Shown piece after piece: positions 36,478 to 44,649 of a DNA stretch of 64,000 nt. A model generated the notes under the pieces. The model was given only the letters and a program-made list of their open reading frames with translations. It did not search any database and was not told where the DNA came from. Where the stretch lies: the NCBI RefSeq assembly GCF_004004555.2, contig NZ_SACP01000001.1, forward strand, positions 480,220 through 544,219, read 5' to 3'. Every line of letters starts with the position of its first letter. Position 1 is the stretch's first letter. The position numbers and the translations under genes were made by a program. This DNA comes from Methylobacterium oryzihabitans (GTDB taxonomy: Bacteria; Pseudomonadota; Alphaproteobacteria; Rhizobiales; Beijerinckiaceae).

Positions 36478-36733
36478 GGTCCGGGCCCCGCCAGGGTTGC
36501 GATCGGGCGCGGAAGGTATCACCGGGCCGCGGGGCCGCAACGGTTTCCTGCCCGTGTCGGCGGGCGGCGGCGCGGCCGGAGGCGGCTTCCCGCGCTTGAC
36601 GTTACGACCGGGTTACCCATCTGCTCCGGCATCAGGGCCGGCCCCGCCCGCGCGGCGGGACGCGGCGCCGCTCACCCGGAAGGCCACGCCCTTCCCCTCT
36701 CCGCGAGGGCGCCCCTCGCCGCGAGGCCCACGT

Positions 36734-36764
36734 CCGGGACGGCCCGGCTCTCGATCGCGGAGGG
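36734..36764 (+). promoter_or_regulatory. Possible mini-ykkC (guanidine-II) hairpin half and ribosome site before sugE
   Basis: CCGGGACGGCCCGG folds into a stem-loop whose loop is ACGG, the ACGR loop typical of guanidine-II riboswitch hairpins. The ribosome site GGAGGG (36759-36764) precedes the GTG start at 36771. A full guanidine-II aptamer needs two such hairpins; the upstream partner is not clear (a GAAGG/CCTTC hairpin with loop CCACGC is the best candidate). Confidence 0.35.
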
Positions 36765-36770
36765 TCCGTC

Positions 36771-37091
36771 GTGGCCTGGATCAGTCTTCTCGTCGCCGGC
36801 CTGCTCGAAGTCGTCTGGGCCGCCGCCATGAAGCAGTCGGACGGCTTCACCCGGCTCTGGCCGAGCCTCGTCACCCTGGTGGCGATGATCGCGAGCTTCG
36901 CGCTCCTGTCCCTCGCCATGCGGAGCCTGCCGCTCGGCACCGCCTACACGATCTGGACCGGCATCGGGGCGGTCGGGTCGTTCGTGGTCGGCATCGCGAT
37001 CCTCGGCGAGGCGGCGACGCCGCTGCGGGTCGCGGCCGCCGGCCTCATCGTCGCCGGTCTCGTCCTGATGAAGCTGTCGAGCGAGGCGTGA
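36771..37091 (+). CDS. sugE: SMR-family guanidinium exporter (SugE/Gdx)
   Basis: 106 residues with four transmembrane helices. The N-terminus [20 protein letters not shown] carries the conserved Glu of the SMR family, and the following [12 protein letters not shown] segment is characteristic of SugE/Gdx rather than EmrE. Gdx proteins export guanidinium in exchange for protons. GTG start with GGAGGG at a good distance. The stop codon TGA begins a family A repeat. The upstream region has one ACGR hairpin that may belong to a guanidine riboswitch. Confidence 0.93.
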   Translation: MAWISLLVAGLLEVVWAAAMKQSDGFTRLWPSLVTLVAMIASFALLSLAMRSLPLGTAYTIWTGIGAVGSFVVGIAILGEAATPLRVAAAGLIVAGLVLMKLSSEA

Positions 37092-37193
37092 TACGGTTTC
37101 CGGACGATTGTTCCGGAAACCGTATCATCAGCCCGCGGCGCCTGCGCGAAGACGATTTTCGCATCGCGAAGCGATCACTCGAAAATCGTATGA
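37089..37193 (+). repeat. Dispersed palindromic repeat, family A (copy 4)
   Basis: Stem-loop TGATACGGTTTCCGG / CCGGAAACCGTATCA, shortened core GCCCGCGGCGCCTGCGCGAA, outer pair GATTTTCG / CGAAAATC and final CGTATGA. It starts on the sugE stop codon. Confidence 0.88.
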
Positions 37194-37215
37194 ACCCGCA
37201 CCCGGAGCGCCCGCG

Positions 37216-37545
37216 ATGACCGAAGCGTCCCTCGTCTGGCACGACGCCGCCGCCGTCGCGGACCTCGCGGAGGGCGCGGTGATCGGCCGGACCTGCGCCG
37301 GCACCGCGGTGGCGCTCTACCGGATCGACGGCGCCTACCACGCCACCGCGGACCGCTGCACCCACGCCGAGGCCCGCCTGTCGGAGGGCGAGGTGGCCGA
37401 GGGCTGCATCGAGTGCCCGCTCCATTACGGCCTGTTCGAGATCGCCACGGGCAAGGCCCTCGGCGGCCCGGTCGGCCGCGACCTCGCCACCTATCCGGTG
37501 CGGGTCGAGGGCGAGCGGCTTCTCGTCGGGCTGCCGGGCGGATGA
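37216..37545 (+). CDS. Rieske [2Fe-2S] ferredoxin-like protein
   Basis: 109 residues. The iron-sulfur motif is complete: CTH in DRCTHAEARL and CPLH in IECPLHYGLF, giving two Cys and two His ligands. Size and layout match small Rieske ferredoxins that feed aromatic-ring dioxygenases and related oxygenases (NirD-like proteins are an alternative). No oxygenase genes are adjacent, so the partner is unknown. ATG 37216 lies right after the family A repeat. Confidence 0.9.
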   Translation: MTEASLVWHDAAAVADLAEGAVIGRTCAGTAVALYRIDGAYHATADRCTHAEARLSEGEVAEGCIECPLHYGLFEIATGKALGGPVGRDLATYPVRVEGERLLVGLPGG

Positions 37546-37644
37546 GGTTCGGACCGGCGACGCCCCGTCGGGCGGCTGTCACCCTGCCGCGCGGAACCGC
37601 ATCCCCCCGTCCCGCTTGTCGTTCGGGCAACGTGCGAGGACAGC

Positions 37645-38745
37645 ATGCCTGACGGGATCACGTATCTCCGCTACAGCGACGCCGTCGAGGCGAAGACGCC
37701 GGACGAGGACGAGGCGATCCGCGGCATCATCGCGTCGATGTCGCGGGAGAGCGCGACGACGCGCGCCCGCTACGGTCAGGCGGTGCGGGTCTCCCACGCC
37801 AAGAGCAGCGGGTTCGTCAAGGGCACGCTGACCGTGCTCGACACCCTGCCTCCCGAACTCGCGCAGGGCCTGTTCGCCCGTCCCGGCGCGCATCCGGTGC
37901 TGGTGCGCTTCGCCCAGGGGCCGGGCGAGCTGCTGCGCGACCGCGTCTCGACCCATCGCGGCATGTCGATCAAGGTGTTCGAGGTCGATGGCACGATGCT
38001 GCCCGGGCACGAGGGCCAGCGCACCCAGGACTTCGTCCTCGCCACCGGCCCGGTCTTCCCCAGCGCCGACGCCGCCGGCTTCCTGCAGGCGATGCGCGGC
38101 ATCGAGCAGAGCGCGAAGGCGCCCGAGGGCCTCAAGGCCGCGATCTCCGGCGCCGCGCGCCTCGCCGATCAGGCGGTGAAGGCGGTGACCGGCAAGGATG
38201 TGCCGATCCTCGATTTCTTCGGCCATCCGCCCTATCACCCGCTCGCCGAGAGCTATCACAGCCAGGCGGCGCTCCGGTACGGCGACTACGTCGCGAAGAT
38301 CGCCGCCTTTCCGGTCTCGCCGGGACTTCAGGCGCTCGCCGGCGAGGAACTCGACACCGACGCCGACCCGAACGCCTTCCGCAACGCGGTGCTGTACTGG
38401 TTCCAGGACGGCGAGGCGGTGTTCGAACTGCGGGTGCAGCTCTGCACCGACCTGGAGCGGATGCCGGTCGAGGACGCCTCGGTGGAGTGGCCGGAGGCGG
38501 TCAGCCCGTACCGCACGGTGGCCCGGATCGTCCTGCCGCAGCAGGACGCCTTCGGCCCGGCCCGGCAGGTCTTCGTCGACGAGGTGATGACGTTCCGCCC
38601 CGGTCACGGGCTCGCCGCCCACCGTCCCCTCGGCTCGCTGATGCGGGCGCGGCTCGCGGCCTACCCAGCCCTGTCGGAGCTGCGCCACGCCCACAACACC
38701 ACGCCGGCCCGCGAGCCGGCCTCGATCGACGAGGTGCCGGATTAG
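37645..38745 (+). CDS. Catalase-family (catalase-related peroxidase-like) heme protein
   Basis: 366 residues. It resembles the short catalase-like proteins: the distal His region is VRVSHAKSSGFVKGTL and the middle shows VLVRFAQGPG, MSIKVFEVDG and HPLAESYHSQAALRYGDYVAK. Compared with true catalases (about 480-700 residues) it is shorter, and a clear proximal heme Tyr motif (RxxxYxxT) is not obvious, so peroxidase or lipid-related activity is possible. It follows the Rieske gene by 99 bp on the same strand. Confidence 0.82.
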   Translation: MPDGITYLRYSDAVEAKTPDEDEAIRGIIASMSRESATTRARYGQAVRVSHAKSSGFVKGTLTVLDTLPPELAQGLFARPGAHPVLVRFAQGPGELLRDRVSTHRGMSIKVFEVDGTMLPGHEGQRTQDFVLATGPVFPSADAAGFLQAMRGIEQSAKAPEGLKAAISGAARLADQAVKAVTGKDVPILDFFGHPPYHPLAESYHSQAALRYGDYVAKIAAFPVSPGLQALAGEELDTDADPNAFRNAVLYWFQDGEAVFELRVQLCTDLERMPVEDASVEWPEAVSPYRTVARIVLPQQDAFGPARQVFVDEVMTFRPGHGLAAHRPLGSLMRARLAAYPALSELRHAHNTTPAREPASIDEVPD

Positions 38746-38911
38746 GCGGGGAACCCACAGCGGCCGGCACGGGTGAGCGGATGGGCAGTCCGCGTGAGGA
38801 CCATGAAGCCCATCGCCGGGGAAGCGAAAGCGGCGACGAAGAGCTGAGACGGGAAACCAGATTGCGCCAGGAGCGGCTGGCGCACTACATTCCTTCCATC
38901 AGGAGTTCCCG

Positions 38912-39592
38912 ATGGGCTTGCCCGCCTTCGACATGTCGGCTTTCGAGGCCGTGCAAAGTGCAGTGACGAGCAAGCCGCGAGCCGCAACGACCGTTTTCCC
39001 TGCGCCAAGCCTCACATCCAACGCCTCGATCGATGAAGCGAGAGAACAGCTTCGTGCCTCGACGGATACTATAATCGAGAGATACACGTCTTGGCGTGCC
39101 GGTGTCCTACGCGGTTTGGCCGAGATGCCGATTTTGATCGAGAGCGCGTGCCGCTCTGAGTCTCTCGATCTGCTTCGGTCGCTGTCGAATCATCTTGCGG
39201 ACCAACTGGAGGGAGTAGAAGGCGACCGCAAGACCTACGCCGATATGGACGGCGAAAGCATCCGCGGCGTCCTGATGATAGCAGCACGATCTCGTCAGAT
39301 CTCAGCCGATACGGAGCGCTTCATGCGTCGAGAAATCAGACGCATCGAGCAGATGGCGAAGGGTCGGGCAGCTACCTATGAAAAAATTCTGACTCGAATC
39401 AGAGACGCCAGAGAGCGGCTAGACAGCTTTATATCTTCTCAGGTTTTGGACTCCGCCCCTCTACGGGAGGATGAGAAGTCTGAATACATGCAGAATGCCC
39501 TTCGGCGGCCAGCCGATGTCGAGGGCGTCAGAGAACGGACAGCGCGCCGGTTGAAGCAATTCCCAAAGACGGCTGCCTACCTTGCCCGCTGA
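38912..39592 (+). CDS. Unrecognised 226-aa protein, upstream partner of a Doc-like toxin
   Basis: No known family recognised. The protein is mostly helical, with coiled-coil-like stretches (SIDEAREQLRASTDTIIERY, then MRREIRRIEQMAKGRAATYE) and a positively charged C-terminus (RRLKQFPKTAAYLAR). CAGGAGT lies ahead of the ATG at 38912. Base composition is clearly less G+C-rich than the neighbours, and codons such as ATA and TTG are frequent, which suggests transfer. The stop codon overlaps the TTG start of the Doc-like gene by 11 bp, so it may be the antitoxin or a cofactor. At 226 residues it is much larger than Phd antitoxins. Confidence 0.75.
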   Translation: MGLPAFDMSAFEAVQSAVTSKPRAATTVFPAPSLTSNASIDEAREQLRASTDTIIERYTSWRAGVLRGLAEMPILIESACRSESLDLLRSLSNHLADQLEGVEGDRKTYADMDGESIRGVLMIAARSRQISADTERFMRREIRRIEQMAKGRAATYEKILTRIRDARERLDSFISSQVLDSAPLREDEKSEYMQNALRRPADVEGVRERTARRLKQFPKTAAYLAR

Positions 39593-39977
39593 TCCTCCAA
39601 TTTGGATCACGGCGGATGAAATCGAGGCAATTAATCAGGAAATCCTGAGCGGAACGTCGGAGCCGTTTCACGTCCTGAACCGTGGTAGCCTGGAAAGCGC
39701 AGCCGCTCGACCATTGAACGCCTGGGCGTATGAAGGCGAGGACGATCGCATCGTACTGGCTGTCCGCCTCCTGGAAGGCATCGGCCAGAACCACTGCTTC
39801 CAACAAGGCAACAAGCGCACGGCGTTCTTCGCCGCCTTGGAATTCATCGAGCGCAACGGCGGGGAGTACGCGGTGAATGATGGCGAGGATCTCGGTCGCC
39901 TCTGCGAAGCCGTGATCCTGCGGCAGGCCGCCCCTATGGAACTGGTCGCCCTGCTGCGACGGCGCGTGCGGTTTTGA
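39582..39977 (+). CDS. Fic/Doc-family protein (death-on-curing-like toxin)
   Basis: 131 residues. The family motif is HCFQQGNKRTAFF at 71-83 (Fic/Doc HxFx..NKR). The Doc-like N-terminus is IWITADEIEAINQEILSG. Doc proteins phosphorylate EF-Tu, while Fic relatives transfer AMP. The acidic residue that normally follows HxFx in Doc (usually Asp) is Gln here, so activity may be changed or lost. The TTG start overlaps the upstream gene's stop. The pair resembles a toxin-antitoxin operon with an unusual partner. Confidence 0.85.
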   Translation: MPADPPIWITADEIEAINQEILSGTSEPFHVLNRGSLESAAARPLNAWAYEGEDDRIVLAVRLLEGIGQNHCFQQGNKRTAFFAALEFIERNGGEYAVNDGEDLGRLCEAVILRQAAPMELVALLRRRVRF

Positions 39978-40091
39978 CCTGTAGGAGACGCTCACCTCTG
40001 TCCCTTCCGCCCCGCTACACCCGTTCGCCGGCATGGCCTGCGCGGCGATCGGAGGCAGGTTCGGCAGGCGGCGATTCGGTAACATGGAGAA

Positions 40092-40212
40092 CGCGATGAG
40101 CGGACGATCCAAGCAGACTTGCGTTGGCAGGCCAACGCTTCGTCCGCTTGGTTCATTGTTTTGTCGCAGGTTTTTCGCGCAAAAGCGGCAGCCACTTTTG
40201 CGAAACCTGCTC
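40092..40212 (-). repeat. Dispersed repeat family B, copy 2 (reverse)
   Basis: It reads on the minus strand as CAGGTTTCGCAAAAGTGGCT, then TTTTGCGCGAAAAACCTGCG and AAGCGGACGAAGCGTTGGCC, the same blocks as at 6537-6648. It begins at the stop codon end of brnA, again at a gene terminus. Confidence 0.8.
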
Positions 40213-40501
40213 AGGCTGCGCTCTTCTCGACATAGGCCCGCAGCACGTCGTTGACGCGGCTCTGCCAGCCCTCGCCGGAGGCGCGCAGCTTCTCCAGCAC
40301 GTCGGAATCGATACGGATCGAGATCGCCTCCTTGGTCTGGGCCGGGCCGCGCCTGCGGAGCGAGGCGGCGAGATCGGGAAACACCTCGGTGAACGGCTTG
40401 GCGGCTGCGACGTCCGCCTCCGTCCATTCGGGGTTGTCGGAGACTTCGTCCCAATCGACCTGCGTGTATCCGCGGCCGCCCTGAAAGCCCGGCTTCGTCA
40501 T
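40211..40501 (-). CDS. brnA: BrnA antitoxin
   Basis: 96 residues. The C-terminal ribbon-helix-helix reads KEAISIRIDSDVLEKLRASG and WQSRVNDVLRAYVEK, typical of BrnA, which binds BrnT and represses the operon. The N-terminus includes the WTEADVAAAKPFTEVFPDL segment that contacts the toxin. The ATG overlaps the brnT stop by 4 bp, the usual order (toxin first) for this system. Confidence 0.93.
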   Translation of the reverse strand: MTKPGFQGGRGYTQVDWDEVSDNPEWTEADVAAAKPFTEVFPDLAASLRRRGPAQTKEAISIRIDSDVLEKLRASGEGWQSRVNDVLRAYVEKSAA

Positions 40502-40746
40502 GGAATCAACCTCCGATCGTCCACCCTGGCAGGGCGCAGGCTGATGAGAGAGATGGCTTCTGATCCGAGGGGCCGGAAGACCACCGCGACAGGCAGGCCC
40601 TCGTGCCGGTTGAGGGCGAGGAAACGGCCGGAATGACTGGCCCTGACGACGGCCGAGAGAAAGAAGCCGGGATCGAGCCTGGCGAAATCGAGCCCATGCT
40701 TGTCGAGATTGGCCAATCGCTTCGGCTCATCCCACACGATCACCAT
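40498..40746 (-). CDS. brnT: BrnT ribonuclease toxin
   Basis: 82 residues from ATG 40746 (MVIVWDEPKRLANLDKHGLD). Conserved BrnT features are WDE-KR--NL-KHG-DF, the following acidic/Phe segment and the RxxHxGRFLAL and SLRPAR region. BrnT is a RelE-like RNase that stops growth when freed from BrnA. A longer frame from 40782 exists but adds non-conserved residues. The promoter carries a 16-bp perfect palindrome just upstream of the start. Confidence 0.92.
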   Translation of the reverse strand: MVIVWDEPKRLANLDKHGLDFARLDPGFFLSAVVRASHSGRFLALNRHEGLPVAVVFRPLGSEAISLISLRPARVDDRRLIP

Positions 40747-40748
40747 GA

Positions 40749-40764
40749 ACCTGTATATACAGGT
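40749..40764. promoter_or_regulatory. Perfect 16-bp palindrome, putative BrnTA operator
   Basis: ACCTGTATATACAGGT is its own reverse complement and ends three bases before the brnT ATG. BrnA is a ribbon-helix-helix repressor of its own operon, so this is the expected operator site. The central TATATA could also form part of the -10 region. Confidence 0.8.
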
Positions 40765-40867
40765 ATCCCGAAAATCCGGCAACGACCGGGGCCGCGCCTT
40801 CCCCCTGGCGCCCGATCCGCGCGTCGCGCTGGCCCTTCGGCCCGCCGCGCGCTAGACGGGCGCGGTC

Positions 40868-41986
40868 ATGTCGCACAACAGCTTCGGCCATCTCTTCCGC
40901 GTCACCACCTTCGGCGAGAGCCACGGGCCGGCCCTCGGCTGCGTGGTCGACGGCTGTCCGCCGCGGATCCCGCTGGAGGCCGCCGAGATCCAGGCCGAGC
41001 TCGACCGGCGCCGGCCGGGCCAGTCGCGCTTCACCACCCAGCGCCAGGAGCCGGACGCGGTCCGCATCCTGTCGGGCGTGTTCGCCGACGACCGCACCGG
41101 CGGGCGCCAGCTCACCACGGGCACGCCGATCGCCCTGATGATCGACAACGTCGACCAGCGCTCGAAGGACTATTCCGAGATCCGCGACGCCTACCGGCCG
41201 GGCCACGCCGACTACGCCTACGACGCCAAATACGGCATCCGCGACTACCGCGGCGGCGGGCGCTCCTCGGCGCGCGAGACCGCGGCCCGGGTCGCCGCCG
41301 GGGCGATCGCCCGCAAGGTGCTGCCGGCGGGCGTGGTCATCCGCGGCGCCCTGGTCCAGCTCGGGCCGCACGCGATCGACCGCGCCCGCTTCGACTGGGA
41401 CGAGGTGCACAACAACCCGTTCTTCTGCCCCGACCCGGTCGCTGCGGAGCGGTGGGCGGAGATCCTCGACGGCGTGCGCAAGGCCGGCTCGTCGCTCGGC
41501 GCGGTGATCGAGGTGGTGGCCGAGGGCGTGCCGCCGGGCCTCGGCGCCCCGGTCTACGGCAAGCTCGACGCGGATCTCGCCGCCGCCATGATGTCGATCA
41601 ACGCCGTCAAGGGCGTCGAGATCGGCGACGGCTTCGCGGCGGCGGCCCTGACCGGCGAGGACAATGCCGACGAGATGCGCCCGGGCAACCAGGGCGGGCC
41701 GGTCTTCCTCGCCAACCACGCCGGCGGGGTGCTCGGCGGCATCTCGACCGGGCAGCCGCTGGTCTGCCGCTTCGCGGTCAAGCCGACCTCCTCGATTCTG
41801 ACGCCGCGGGCCAGCGTGACCCGCGACAACCAGCCGGCCGACGTGCGCACCAGGGGCCGCCACGATCCCTGCGTCGGCATCCGGGCGGTGCCGGTCGGCG
41901 AGGCGATGATGGCCTGCGTGCTCGCCGACCACTATCTGCGCCATCGCGGACAGGTCGGGGAACCGGCGCCGTTTCAGTCCTGGTGA
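40868..41986 (+). CDS. aroC: Chorismate synthase
   Basis: 372 residues. It makes chorismate from EPSP with reduced FMN, the last common step of aromatic amino acid synthesis. Signatures are [57 protein letters not shown] and the C-terminal DHYLRHR. Length matches the family. ATG 40868 is preceded by about 120 bp that separates it from the divergent brnT promoter. Confidence 0.97.
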   Translation: MSHNSFGHLFRVTTFGESHGPALGCVVDGCPPRIPLEAAEIQAELDRRRPGQSRFTTQRQEPDAVRILSGVFADDRTGGRQLTTGTPIALMIDNVDQRSKDYSEIRDAYRPGHADYAYDAKYGIRDYRGGGRSSARETAARVAAGAIARKVLPAGVVIRGALVQLGPHAIDRARFDWDEVHNNPFFCPDPVAAERWAEILDGVRKAGSSLGAVIEVVAEGVPPGLGAPVYGKLDADLAAAMMSINAVKGVEIGDGFAAAALTGEDNADEMRPGNQGGPVFLANHAGGVLGGISTGQPLVCRFAVKPTSSILTPRASVTRDNQPADVRTRGRHDPCVGIRAVPVGEAMMACVLADHYLRHRGQVGEPAPFQSW

Positions 41987-42039
41987 AATCGACGATGATT
42001 TCAGTTTGACCGAAACGCCAGTGGCCTTATGACGGGGCG

Positions 42040-43341
42040 GTGAAACTCGGCGACTGGCTCCGGCACCAGGGCGTGTCCCGAATCGACTTCGCGCGCCGCT
42101 GCGGGTTGTCCCCGGCGGCGGTGACGGGTCTGTGCAACAGCGAGCGCCCGTGGCCGTCGCGGGAGACCGCCGCGCTTGTGCTGCGCGAGACCGGCGGCGC
42201 CGTGACGCCCAACGACTTTCTGGGGCTCGCCCGGCCCCCGCGGCAGGAGATGCCCGTGCCCCACGATTCCGTGATCGAGACCCTCGACGCCTTCGCCCGC
42301 GGCGAGATCGTCGTCGTCACCGACGACGACGACCGCGAGAACGAAGGCGACCTCGTCGTCGCCGCCTCGCTGTGCACGCCCGAGAAGATGGCGTTCATCA
42401 TCCGCAACACCTGCGGCATCGTCTGCGCCCCGGTGACCAGCGGCGAGGCCAAGCGCCTGCGGCTCGAACCGATGGTGGCCTCGAACGACGCGCCGCTCGG
42501 CACCGCTTTCACGGTCACGGTCGACGTCAAGCATGGCCTGACCACCGGCATCTCGGCCGAGCAGCGCTGCAACACCGTGCGGGCGCTCGCCAACGGCAAC
42601 ATGGGGGCGGGCGATTTCGTGCGCCCCGGCCACGTCTTCCCGCTCATCGCCCGCGACGGCGGCGTGCTGATGCGCTCGGGCCATACCGAGGCGGCGGTCG
42701 ACCTGTGCCGGCTCGCCAAGCTGCCGCCGGTCGGCGTGATCTGCGAACTCGCCAACGACGATGGCACGGTGATGAAGGGGCCGCAGATCGCCGCCTTCGC
42801 CCAGACCCACGGCCTGCGCCAGATCTCGGTCGCCGACCTCATCGCCTACCGGCAGGCGCGGGAGAAGCTGGTCGAGCGGGTCGCCACCTTCCCGGTCAAG
42901 TCCGAGTGCGGCGCGATGACCGGCTACGCCTACACCACCCCGTTCGAGCCGATGCAGCAATTCGCCTTCGTGTTCGGCCGCATCGGCGACGGGCGCGACG
43001 TGCCGGTGCGGCTGCACCGCTCCAACGTCGTCGCCGACGTGATCGAGGGCGGGCGGGCGGTCGAGACGGTGATGCGCCGCTTCGCCAAGGAGGGCCGCGG
43101 CGTGCTGGTGTATCTGCGCGACGGCACCGCCGGGGTGCCGCTGTCGCACGTGCCCGACGCCGAGACCGACGGCGCCGAGGCCCAGCGGGTGCGCCAGTGG
43201 CGCGAGATCGGCCTCGGCGCCCAGATCCTGCGCGACCTCGGCGTGGTCTCGATCCGCAACCTCACCACCTCCTCGCGCGCCTATGTCGGCCTGTCGGGCT
43301 TCGGCATCGAGCTGATCGCCGACGAGCCGCTGGAGGGATAA
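42040..43341 (+). CDS. ribB: RibB 3,4-dihydroxy-2-butanone-4-phosphate synthase with N-terminal HTH and RibX-like C-terminal domain
   Basis: 433 residues from GTG 42040. Residues 1-60 look like a Cro/XRE helix-turn-helix (DFARRCGLSPAAVTGLCNSE). Residues about 72-275 form the RibB catalytic domain, with DDDDRENEGDLVVAA and CNTVRALA. The rest resembles GTP cyclohydrolase II but lacks its zinc Cys ligands (RLHRSNVVADVI), so only the RibB step of riboflavin synthesis is expected (RibBX type). A shorter start at ATG 42250 (MPVPHDS) would remove the HTH; the HTH sequence is well formed and in frame without a stop, which favours the long form. Confidence 0.88.
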   Translation: MKLGDWLRHQGVSRIDFARRCGLSPAAVTGLCNSERPWPSRETAALVLRETGGAVTPNDFLGLARPPRQEMPVPHDSVIETLDAFARGEIVVVTDDDDRENEGDLVVAASLCTPEKMAFIIRNTCGIVCAPVTSGEAKRLRLEPMVASNDAPLGTAFTVTVDVKHGLTTGISAEQRCNTVRALANGNMGAGDFVRPGHVFPLIARDGGVLMRSGHTEAAVDLCRLAKLPPVGVICELANDDGTVMKGPQIAAFAQTHGLRQISVADLIAYRQAREKLVERVATFPVKSECGAMTGYAYTTPFEPMQQFAFVFGRIGDGRDVPVRLHRSNVVADVIEGGRAVETVMRRFAKEGRGVLVYLRDGTAGVPLSHVPDAETDGAEAQRVRQWREIGLGAQILRDLGVVSIRNLTTSSRAYVGLSGFGIELIADEPLEG

Positions 43342-43448
43342 CGCGGGGGAATGGCGCGATCCGGTCGAATCGCCGCCATCGTGCCCACCGGACCTTTACC
43401 TCTCCCGGCTATCGCCGGGGGAGCGGGCCCGCCCGCGGGAGGCCCGCC

Positions 43449-44567
43449 ATGATCGCACGCCCGAGCCCCGACCCCGCCCTGTCCGTGCGGCCCGACGATC
43501 CGGTCCGTCCGGCGGGCGGGCGGCTCGACTGGGTCGACGTCGCCAAGGGGATCTGCATCATCCTGGTGGTGATGATGCACTCGACCCTCGGCACCGGCGA
43601 GGCGATGGGCGGCGAGGGCTTCCTGCACGAGGTCGTGGCCTTCGCCAAACCGTTCCGGATCCCGGACTTCTTCCTGCTGTCGGGCCTGTTCGTCGGCCGG
43701 GTGGTCGACCGCGACTGGCGCCTGTTCGCCGACCGGCGCGTCGTGCACTTCGCCTACTTCTACCTGCTGTGGCTGGTGATCCAGTCGGCGGTGAAGTATG
43801 GGCCGATCACCGGCGGCGGCGGGCCCGGCGTCTTCCTCGCCCATCTCGCCCACGGCCTGATCGAGCCGTACTCGACCCTGTGGTTCATCTACCTGCTGGC
43901 GGTGTTCTCGGTCGCGACCAAGCTGCTGCGCCGGCTGCCCTGGCCGGTGCTGCTCGGCGGGGCCGCCCTGCTCCAGGTCGCATCGATCGAGACCGGTTCG
44001 CTGCTCGTCGACGAGTTCTGCGCCCGTTTCGTCTACTTCGTCGGCGGATACCTGTTCGCGTCCCGGATCTTCGCGCTGGCGGCGGCCGCCCGCTCCCGGG
44101 TTCTGCTCGCCCTCGCCGGCCTCGCCGCCTGGGCGCTGGTCAACGGCGCCCTGGCGCTGACCCCGACCGCGCTCCCGCGCTTCCCGACCCTCGCCAGCCT
44201 GCCGGGGGTCAGCCTCGTCCTCGGGGCCGCCGGGGCGCTCGCCATCGTGACGGCCGCCGCCCTGCTGACCCGGGTCGGCGGTCCGGTGACGGCGCGCCTG
44301 CGCGCCTGCGGCGAGCGCTCGATCGTGATCTACCTCGCGTTCTTCCTGCCGATGGCGGCGACCCGGACCGTGCTGGCGAAGACCGGCCTCGTGCCCGATA
44401 TCGGCCTCGCCTCGGTGCTGGTCACGACGGCGGCGGTGCTGGTGCCGCTCGCCCTGGAGCGCGTCGTGCGCCACACCCCGGCCAACCTGCTGTTCCGCCG
44501 GCCCGCGGCGCTGCACCTCGCCGGGGTGCGGCCGGGGGTGGGGGGCGCGGTGGCCCGCCCCGCCTGA
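43449..44567 (+). CDS. Acyltransferase 3 family membrane protein
   Basis: 372 residues with about ten transmembrane helices. The N-terminus WVDVAKGICIILVVMMHST has the conserved His of acyltransferase 3 proteins, followed by PFRIPDFFLLSGLF. These inner-membrane enzymes O-acylate polysaccharides or glycans at the cell surface. No glycan gene cluster is adjacent, so the acceptor is unknown. It lies 107 bp after ribB on the same strand. Confidence 0.9.
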   Translation: MIARPSPDPALSVRPDDPVRPAGGRLDWVDVAKGICIILVVMMHSTLGTGEAMGGEGFLHEVVAFAKPFRIPDFFLLSGLFVGRVVDRDWRLFADRRVVHFAYFYLLWLVIQSAVKYGPITGGGGPGVFLAHLAHGLIEPYSTLWFIYLLAVFSVATKLLRRLPWPVLLGGAALLQVASIETGSLLVDEFCARFVYFVGGYLFASRIFALAAAARSRVLLALAGLAAWALVNGALALTPTALPRFPTLASLPGVSLVLGAAGALAIVTAAALLTRVGGPVTARLRACGERSIVIYLAFFLPMAATRTVLAKTGLVPDIGLASVLVTTAAVLVPLALERVVRHTPANLLFRRPAALHLAGVRPGVGGAVARPA

Positions 44568-44649
44568 AGGGAGTGCGCCGGGTCGTCGGCTCCGCTCGTT
44601 CCCGGCTTGGGGAGTTGCAGCGGACGCCAAAGGATGTAGCTTCCCGGAC

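Noticed and set aside
30913..36831. A 1972-codon plus-strand frame opposite the alpha-2-macroglobulin gene
   Set aside because: It is the antisense of a convincing A2M gene and shows only Gly/Arg/Ala/His-rich noise without any motif.
38746..38911. A small gene between the catalase-like gene and the Doc module
   Set aside because: Only short frames on both strands with no ribosome site or family; most likely a leader region of the 226-residue gene.
41987..42039. An FMN riboswitch ahead of ribB
   Set aside because: The gap from aroC is only 53 bp and shows none of the conserved RFN helices.
42253..43341. A bifunctional RibBA (with GTP cyclohydrolase II activity)
   Set aside because: The C-terminal domain lacks the three Cys zinc ligands required for cyclohydrolase II, so only RibB activity is predicted.
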